Shown here: positions 58,621-64,000 of the stretch, piece by piece
How positions within the stretch are numbered: position 1 is the first letter of the stretch
How the letters are laid out: the number at the start of each line of letters is the position of its first letter
Assembly: GCF_016595505.1 (NCBI RefSeq)
Contig: NZ_JAENIL010000024.1
Coordinates: forward strand, 1-64,000
Direction: 5' to 3'
Length of the DNA: 64,000 bases
Origin: Pelagicoccus mobilis
GTDB taxonomy: Bacteria; Verrucomicrobiota; Verrucomicrobiia; Opitutales; Opitutaceae
Notes under the pieces: generated by a model
The model's input: only the letters and a program-made list of their open reading frames with translations
Database searches by the model: none
What the model was told of the DNA's origin: nothing
Translations under genes and position numbers: made by a program

Positions 58621-59676
58621 ATGCATGTACTTGTTACCGGCCATCTAGGCTATATTGGCACCGTTCTATCACCCATGCTCCAAGAAAAGGGCTTTGATAT
58701 TGTCGGGCTAGACAGTGACCTTTTTCGAGCGAGCACCTTTGGAGAGAATGTGCCAGACATCCCTCATATTCGAAAGGACATCCGTGATGTCACAGTTGAC
58801 GACCTGAAGGGATTCGACGCAGTTCTGCACCTGGCGGGGCTTTCCAATGATCCGCTTGGCGATATTGATCCAGATCTCACCTACAGCATCAACCATCTAG
58901 GCTCAGTGAGACTCGCTCAGCTTTCGAAGGAGGCTGGAGTGAAGCGGTTTGTCTTCTCGTCCTCTTGTAGTACCTATGGCGCGGGAGGGGAGGGCTTGAT
59001 CGATGAGTCTTCGGAATTCAATCCGGTCACGCCTTATGGGAACTCGAAAGTCCTGGCGGAGGCTGACATTGCCGAGCTTGCGGACGACAACTTCTGTCCG
59101 ACTTACTTGCGCAATGCGACCGCCTATGGTGTGTCGCCTCGTCTGCGGTTCGACTTGGTCGTAAACAATCTGACGGCTTGGGCTTACACTACTGGAAAGG
59201 TGCACCTCAAGAGTGATGGTAGCGCATGGCGGCCTTTGGTTCACATCGAGGACATTTCGAGAGCCTTCGTTGCCGTGTTGCAGGAAGAGCAGGATGCTGT
59301 ATTCAATCAAGCATTCAACATCGGAGTTCCAGATGAGAACTACCGCGTCAGAGAGATCGCGGAGATCGTGCGTGACGTAGTTCCTAACTCCACCTTGCGT
59401 TTCGCATCTGGAGCCTCGGCGGATACGCGTTGCTATCGGGTGAGTTTCGAAAAAGCGATCAAGACGCTTACTCACTATAAACCGCAGTGGACGGTTAAGA
59501 AGGGCGTGGAGCAGTGCTACGAAGCGTACTGCAAACACGATGTGACCCTCGAAGAATTCGAAGGTCCTAAGTATCAGAGGCTCGCTCACATTCGTTCGCT
59601 GATAGAGCGTGGTGACATAGACAAAAATCTACGCTTCCAAGTTGAAGTTGAACTTGCAGGAGGGAGCGCACGATGA
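58621..59676 (+). CDS. Extended SDR NAD-dependent epimerase/dehydratase
   Basis: The ATG at 58621 is chosen because it gives [16 protein letters not shown], a proper Rossmann start; the frame is open 54 bp further upstream. The 351-residue product has the NAD-binding GHLGYIG, LHLAGLS, the SSSCSTYG strand and the catalytic YGNSK (Tyr139, Lys143), with RPLVHIEDI at about 200. It belongs to the UDP-glucose 4-epimerase-like group and lacks the CDP-glucose 4,6-dehydratase start. It probably epimerises, reduces or dehydrates the CDP-sugar made by the gene before it. The last bases overlap the next start (ATGA). Confidence 0.85.
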   Translation: MHVLVTGHLGYIGTVLSPMLQEKGFDIVGLDSDLFRASTFGENVPDIPHIRKDIRDVTVDDLKGFDAVLHLAGLSNDPLGDIDPDLTYSINHLGSVRLAQLSKEAGVKRFVFSSSCSTYGAGGEGLIDESSEFNPVTPYGNSKVLAEADIAELADDNFCPTYLRNATAYGVSPRLRFDLVVNNLTAWAYTTGKVHLKSDGSAWRPLVHIEDISRAFVAVLQEEQDAVFNQAFNIGVPDENYRVREIAEIVRDVVPNSTLRFASGASADTRCYRVSFEKAIKTLTHYKPQWTVKKGVEQCYEAYCKHDVTLEEFEGPKYQRLAHIRSLIERGDIDKNLRFQVEVELAGGSAR

Positions 59677-60968
59677 AGGGTCTGACGCTAAATACGATCA
59701 CGCCATTGGAGGGGACGACCGAATCATCGATTTTCCAAGAACGTTGCAACGATGCTCAGTGTCGCGGATGCGGTCACGTTGGCTTGTTGCCGGTTTTGGA
59801 TCTAGGGATGATGCCGCCCTCAGATAGGATTCTCCGCAAGGATCAACTTGATGAGGAAGAACGTAGATTCCCTCTCGATGTTGGATTCTGTCCTGAGTGT
59901 TCGCTGATGCAGATCTTGGAGACTGTTTCGCCCGAGTTTCTATTCGGTCCGGACTATATGTACTTTTCATCGTTCTCGCCGGCTTGGCTCGAACACTGTC
60001 GTGGAAATGCGTTGGATCTGATTGAGTCCCGTAAACTTGATGAATCGAGTTTGGTCGTGGAGCTTGCGAGCAATGACGGATATTTGCTTAAGAATTTCGT
60101 CGAGAAAGGGGTGCCCGTACTTGGTATCGACCCCGCTCCAAGGCAAGCCGCCGCTGCGGAGAAAATCGGTGTTCCTACTTTGAATACATTCTTTTCCTCG
60201 GAGGTTGCAGAGAAGCTGAAGTCCGAAGGCAAACAAGCGGATGTCATCATTGGCAACAACGTGCTTGCTCACGTGGCGGACACCCACGGCTTTGTGGAAG
60301 GAATTCACACGCTTTTGAAGCCGGACGGTGTGGTCGCTATCGAAGCCCCTTACGCTCGAGACTTGGTCGATCATTGTGAGTTTGATACGATCTATCATGA
60401 GCATCTATGCTACTTCTCTTTAACTTCGGTCGATCAATTGATGCGCCGTCACGGTCTCTATCTGAATCATGCGAAGCGCTTGCCGACGCATGGAGGTTCG
60501 GTCCGTTATTATATCGAGAAGGTCGAGAATCCATCGAGTGATCTCAAGCGGCTCCTAAAGGAGGAGCAGGATTTGGGCATGACTCAGATCGACTACTACC
60601 GGGACTTCGCTCGACGGGTTCAGTCCATTCGCGAAGACCTGTATCGAACGGTGACGGAACTTCGTGAGGAAGGAAAGCGAGTGGCGGCCTACGGTGCGGC
60701 GGCAAAGGGCACCATCATGTTGAACTCTGCCGGTTTGGATGTTTCGACGATCGATTATGTAGTGGACCGAAACACGCATAAACACGGTTGGCTCATGCCG
60801 GGAGTCCATGTTGAAATCCTCCCGGTAGAAAAACTGCTGGAAGACCAGCCTGACTATGTGGTTTTGCTCCCTTGGAATTTCTCCAAGGAGATTCTGGATC
60901 AGCAATCTGAATACAGAAAGCGTGGCGGGAAGTTTATCATTCCCGTGCCCGAAGTCCACATCGTCTAA
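59673..60968 (+). CDS. Zinc-binding sugar C-methyltransferase (TylCIII/NovU type)
   Basis: This 431-residue protein has the three-part layout of NDP-hexose C-methyltransferases. An N-terminal zinc-binding part (about 25-80) has [16 protein letters not shown] and FCPECSLMQ. The SAM domain (about 128-215) has [15 protein letters not shown]. The C-terminal Methyltransf_14 domain has [16 protein letters not shown] and [12 protein letters not shown]. Family members methylate C-3 of 4-keto-6-deoxy sugars. The HEHLCYF motif (about 245) is the conserved catalytic-type stretch of the family. Start overlaps the SDR stop, so the two are coupled. Confidence 0.88.
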   Translation: MKGLTLNTITPLEGTTESSIFQERCNDAQCRGCGHVGLLPVLDLGMMPPSDRILRKDQLDEEERRFPLDVGFCPECSLMQILETVSPEFLFGPDYMYFSSFSPAWLEHCRGNALDLIESRKLDESSLVVELASNDGYLLKNFVEKGVPVLGIDPAPRQAAAAEKIGVPTLNTFFSSEVAEKLKSEGKQADVIIGNNVLAHVADTHGFVEGIHTLLKPDGVVAIEAPYARDLVDHCEFDTIYHEHLCYFSLTSVDQLMRRHGLYLNHAKRLPTHGGSVRYYIEKVENPSSDLKRLLKEEQDLGMTQIDYYRDFARRVQSIREDLYRTVTELREEGKRVAAYGAAAKGTIMLNSAGLDVSTIDYVVDRNTHKHGWLMPGVHVEILPVEKLLEDQPDYVVLLPWNFSKEILDQQSEYRKRGGKFIIPVPEVHIV

Positions 60969-60980
60969 CTCCAGAGTCCG

Positions 60981-62222
60981 ATGACAGTTATAACAGAGAA
61001 ACTCGAAGCTGGGTCACAGTCTGCCTTGCTGGAGAATCCGGGGAATACGAAGTCGGTTTGCCCAAATTGCGAATCGGCGAAGATGGAACCGTTCTATGAA
61101 GTGAAGGGAATTCCTGTTCACTCGGTACTGTTGATGCCGACGCGGGATCATGCAGCGAACTATCCGAAGGGTGACCTGAAACTCGGTTTCTGCCCATGCT
61201 GCGGGTTTGTTTCCAACATGGTCTTTGATCCGAAAGTCCATGAATACTCGACTTCCTGCGAGGAATCGCAGGGCTTTTCTCCGACCTTTAGCTCGTTCGC
61301 CCGCAAGCTCGCTCGGCGTTGGGTGGAGGACTATGATCTTCATGGGAAGACGGTACTTGAGATTGGCTGTGGCAAAGGGGAGTTTCTGGCGATGATGGTT
61401 GAGGAAGGCGCTGGCGAAGGCATTGGCATGGACCCGGCCTTTGTTCCCGAAAGATTGGATACGCCAGTTTCGTCTCATCTGGCGTTCATCCAGGATCTCT
61501 ATGATGAACGCTACACGCATTTGTCGGCGGATGCGATATGTTGTCGCCATACCTTGGAGCACATATCGCCTACCAGTTCCTTTATGCGGATGGTTCGCAA
61601 GACGATCGGCGACCGGCCTGATACGGTATTGCTCTTTGAGCTGCCAGACGTGTACCGCGTATTGAAGGAGGCGGCTTTCTGGGACATCTATTACGAGCAC
61701 TGTTCCTATTTCACTACCGGTTCTCTTGCTCGTCTCTTCCGTAAGCATGGGTTCGATCCGTTGGAGTTGGAACTTGAATACGATGATCAGTACATCGTCA
61801 TAGCCGGTAGACCTAACTCTGGGAAACCGAGTCCTAAGCTGGCAGGCGAAGATGATCTGGAGTCCGTTCGCTTGGAGATGAGGCGCTTTGCGGAGCGTTT
61901 TCGAATCCAGAAGGAGAGTTGGCTCGGTCGCTTGAACGAGCTACGTGCGGACGGTAAGAGAACCGTCCTCTGGGGCGGCGGTTCCAAGGCGGTTTCCTTC
62001 CTGACCACGCTTGGACTTACCGAGCAGATCGATTTTGTTGTGGATATCAATCCGCACAAGCATGGGAAGTTCGTTCCGGGCACCGGGCACGCTGTTAAGA
62101 GTCCGGAGGCATTAAGAACGGAAAAGCCGGACTGTGTTGTTCTGATGAACCCGATCTACCTCAAGGAAGTTGGAGCCCAACTGAGCGGCATGGGGCTGAG
62201 CCCCGATATTATTCCTGTCTAA
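60981..62222 (+). CDS. Zinc-binding class I SAM methyltransferase, C-methyltransferase family (second)
   Basis: This 413-residue protein has CPNC and CPCC pairs (about 27-78), the SAM site VLEIGCGKGEFLAMM (about 126), the CCRHTLEHISP and YYEHCSYF motifs, and a C-terminal domain with TVLWGGGSKAVSFLTTLGL and VVDINPHKHG. It is related to the gene before it but closer to the one after it. The EHCSYF stretch replaces the EHL-YF of the first protein. Its likely substrate is a CDP-linked sugar or the glycan. It is 12 bp from its neighbour. Confidence 0.85.
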   Translation: MTVITEKLEAGSQSALLENPGNTKSVCPNCESAKMEPFYEVKGIPVHSVLLMPTRDHAANYPKGDLKLGFCPCCGFVSNMVFDPKVHEYSTSCEESQGFSPTFSSFARKLARRWVEDYDLHGKTVLEIGCGKGEFLAMMVEEGAGEGIGMDPAFVPERLDTPVSSHLAFIQDLYDERYTHLSADAICCRHTLEHISPTSSFMRMVRKTIGDRPDTVLLFELPDVYRVLKEAAFWDIYYEHCSYFTTGSLARLFRKHGFDPLELELEYDDQYIVIAGRPNSGKPSPKLAGEDDLESVRLEMRRFAERFRIQKESWLGRLNELRADGKRTVLWGGGSKAVSFLTTLGLTEQIDFVVDINPHKHGKFVPGTGHAVKSPEALRTEKPDCVVLMNPIYLKEVGAQLSGMGLSPDIIPV

Positions 62223-62379
62223 ACTCCTCTGAACCGCAGACGCTCACCGAAGCGCGAAACGCCGCATAAGGAGTACCTGCTTTAAATCACAACTCGTGTG
62301 GATACGTGAACCTCATTCTCCGTGATGGGAGAATGAGTTCTCGTGTTTGCTATACCTCAAAACCTAGAAATAACCAATT
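62223..62379. other. Spacer with a hairpin between methyltransferase genes
   Basis: A long stem forms between GAACCTCATTCTCC (62308-62321) and GGAGAATGAGTTC (62328-62340), with one bulged C. It is followed by TCGTGTTTGC rather than a clear T-run. It may be a weak terminator, a pause site or an mRNA-stabilising stem inside the unit. Confidence 0.4.
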
Positions 62380-62397
62380 TTGGAGCGAACGATTGCT

Positions 62398-63573
62398 ATG
62401 AGCGCGACCTGTCCTATTTGCCACTCAGAAGAGTGTGAGGAATTTCTTACCCTACCTTCCATGCCGGTTTCGATCGGAGTGCAATGGCCGTCGAAAGCTG
62501 AAGCGTGCTCGTGCGAGCGTGGGGACTTTCAATTGGCTTTTTGTGGTTCTTGCGGATTCGTGTGGAACCGGGCGTTTGACGAGAGTCTTCTAGAGTACTC
62601 GCAGCGATACGACAATTCGTTGGATTTTTCGACTGTCTTTCAAGGCTATGCCAATGATCTGGCTAAGAGGCTCGTTGATAAGTACGAGATTCGAAACAAG
62701 CAGGTGGTCGAGCTAGGCTGTGGAAAGGGGCATTTTCTGTCACTGCTTTGTGAGCAAGGTAATAACGGAGGTATCGGGTTTGATCCGAGCTATGAAGGCG
62801 AACGGTTCGAGAGTTCTGCGTCTTCAAGAATCAATTACGTGCAAGATTTTTACGGCGAGAAATACACGGATGAACAGGGGGATCTGGTTTGTTGCAGGCA
62901 TGTGTTGGAACACATCAAGGATCCTGATTCTTTTATCACGTCCGTTCGCCATACGATTGGAGATAGGCACGATACGATCGTGTATTTCGAAGTTCCAAAC
63001 ATACGCCTGATACTGAAGCAACTGTCCGTTTGGGACATCATTTATGAGCACTGCAATTACTTCAGTATCGAATCTTTGACTACTCTGTTTCGAAGGAAAG
63101 GGTTTGAAATTCTCAATGCAGAAGAGACGTACCAGGAACAGTTCCTGAGCCTAGAGACGCGGGTGGCGAAATCTAGCGCCACGACTGATATTGCTGTGAG
63201 AAACGATTTAAATGACCTCGCTCAATTGATTCGTTCGTTTTCGGCGAAACTCGAAGCTCGAATTTCGAAGTGGAGCAAACGTCTTGCAGAGTACCGCGCT
63301 AAGGAAAAGCGTGTCGTGATCTGGGGTGGTGGGGCCAAGACCGTTAGCTTTCTCAACATGCTCAATATCGACAGTTTGATTTCGCATGTTGTCGACATAA
63401 ACCCGCACAAACAGGGGCTCCATTTGGCTGGAACGGGACAGCTGATTGTATCACCGGAGTTCCTGATAACCGAGAAGCCTGATGTCGTGATCCTCATGAA
63501 TCCGATCTATCGCTCCGAAGTGGAAGCGCAGTTGATCGATATGGGCATCCAGGCCGATCTCATCGAAGTGTGA
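62398..63573 (+). CDS. Zinc-binding class I SAM methyltransferase, C-methyltransferase family (third)
   Basis: The ATG at 62398 is preferred: GGAG lies at 62382-62385, and the frame upstream of it begins only at a TTG. The 391-residue product has CPIC and CGSC pairs, the SAM site VVELGCGKGHFLSLL (about 103), CCRHVLEHI, IYEHCNYFS, and the C-terminal RVVIWGGGAKTVSFLNML and VVDINPHKQG. It is a clear paralogue of the preceding gene, so the pair arose by an old duplication. It may act on a different carbon, or on another sugar. Confidence 0.87.
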   Translation: MSATCPICHSEECEEFLTLPSMPVSIGVQWPSKAEACSCERGDFQLAFCGSCGFVWNRAFDESLLEYSQRYDNSLDFSTVFQGYANDLAKRLVDKYEIRNKQVVELGCGKGHFLSLLCEQGNNGGIGFDPSYEGERFESSASSRINYVQDFYGEKYTDEQGDLVCCRHVLEHIKDPDSFITSVRHTIGDRHDTIVYFEVPNIRLILKQLSVWDIIYEHCNYFSIESLTTLFRRKGFEILNAEETYQEQFLSLETRVAKSSATTDIAVRNDLNDLAQLIRSFSAKLEARISKWSKRLAEYRAKEKRVVIWGGGAKTVSFLNMLNIDSLISHVVDINPHKQGLHLAGTGQLIVSPEFLITEKPDVVILMNPIYRSEVEAQLIDMGIQADLIEV

Positions 63574-63576
63574 ATG

Positions 63577-63595
63577 TCGCCGCGTTTGCGGCATT
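63577..63595 (+). terminator. GC-rich hairpin after the third methyltransferase
   Basis: GCCGC (63579-63583) and GCGGC (63588-63592) pair around GTTT, just 5 bp beyond the stop codon. Flanking AATG and CATT could add to the stem. No T-run follows, so it is at best a weak terminator or a pause hairpin. Confidence 0.3.
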
Positions 63596-63652
63596 CATTG
63601 ATAGTAAATCCTAAACCACATAACCGATTCCTCAGGGGATTGGATTACTCCA

Positions 63653-64000
63653 ATGCTAAGACAATGCTGGACCTCCATTCTCGCCCTTGGAGCCGCTGCT
63701 GTTAGCTTTACTGCGTCTGTAAGCGGCCAATTTCATTGGCAATCTCTACCTAACTTTAGCCATGCTGGCTACAAAGGTGGAGGAGTGCCGTTACCTAACG
63801 ATGTCCCGACGGTTTTAACGGTTAATCCGGAGGTGGGCGATGACACTGAGCGTATTCAGAATGCTATAGATCAGGTTTCAGCGATGCCGATTCAGGCCAA
63901 CGGGTATCGAGGAGCCGTTCTTCTGACTGCGGGAACGTATGAGGTGACAACCGAGCTGCGAATTGCGAGCGATGGAGTCGTATTGAGGGGGGAAGGGCAG
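63653..64000 (+). CDS. Secreted beta-helix (pectate-lyase-like) protein, 5' part only
   Basis: The gene begins at ATG 63653 and runs off the window, so only 116 codons are seen. A signal peptide (SILALGAAAVSFTASVSG) is followed by LPNFSHAGYKGGGVPLP, then TERIQNAIDQVSAMPIQANG, YRGAVLLTAGTYEV and IASDGVVLRGEG. This matches the start of the beta-helix protein at 22637 (PDFSYAGYK, NIQNAIDAVEALP, GYRGAVVFGAGTW, SGVVLRGAG). The two are paralogues within the same locus. The stop lies beyond the window. Confidence 0.8.
   Translation, partial: MLRQCWTSILALGAAAVSFTASVSGQFHWQSLPNFSHAGYKGGGVPLPNDVPTVLTVNPEVGDDTERIQNAIDQVSAMPIQANGYRGAVLLTAGTYEVTTELRIASDGVVLRGEGQ

Overview
The window looks like chromosomal DNA of a Gram-negative, probably aquatic bacterium. 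Outer-membrane export parts and Sec signal peptides show the Gram-negative envelope. My best guess is Verrucomicrobiota, Opitutae-like (Pelagicoccus/Puniceicoccaceae-type). This is an inference from dispersed CCACGAAGG-type intergenic repeats, FixL/FixJ-like signalling, beta-helix and LamG-rich secreted proteins, and a Wzx/Wzy exopolysaccharide locus headed by a NusG paralogue. No rRNA, tRNA, transposase or CRISPR array was seen.

Layout. Positions 1-524 are intergenic, with a strong terminator and several short dispersed or inverted repeats. A FixJ-like regulator and a FixL-like triple-PAS kinase lie on the minus strand (3156 to 525). A 1.15-kb non-coding region (3157-4304) separates them from a run of genes that all lie on the plus strand from 4305 to the window end, about 60 kb. 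This spacer holds repeated GGTTGAAAA motifs, an ops-like element and a terminator-like hairpin.

The plus-strand run is an exopolysaccharide/capsule locus. Its first part has a NusG/RfaH/UpxY-type antiterminator, an outer-membrane beta-barrel, a Wza-like exporter, a WbaP/WcaJ-type initiating phosphoglycosyltransferase, and a Wzc-like chain-length/tyrosine-kinase protein. It continues with glycosyltransferases, a Wzy-like polymerase, a sulfotransferase, a bi-domain oxidoreductase, a heparinase II/III-like lyase and a GDP-mannose/UDP-glucose dehydrogenase (AlgD-like). Next come a secreted beta-helix protein, a methyltransferase, two GT2 enzymes and a Wzx flippase.

Then comes the outstanding object of the window: one uninterrupted 27.8-kb gene (29829-57626) for a 9,265-residue secreted protein. 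It is built from 6 LamG domains, 2 FN3 domains, 9 cadherin-like repeats, about 41 copies of a ~90-residue bacterial Ig-like repeat and 9 copies of a ~205-residue concanavalin-like module, plus single-copy domains. After it follow a glucose-1-phosphate cytidylyltransferase, an SDR epimerase/dehydratase and three zinc-finger-type sugar C-methyltransferases, which fits a branched CDP-sugar branch. The 5' end of a second beta-helix protein runs off the window.

Working model (inference): the locus makes, modifies (possibly sulfates and C-methylates), polymerises and exports an acidic exopolysaccharide. The giant multi-lectin protein and the beta-helix proteins would be secreted partners of that matrix. 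The NusG paralogue would keep RNA polymerase processive over the exceptionally long unit.
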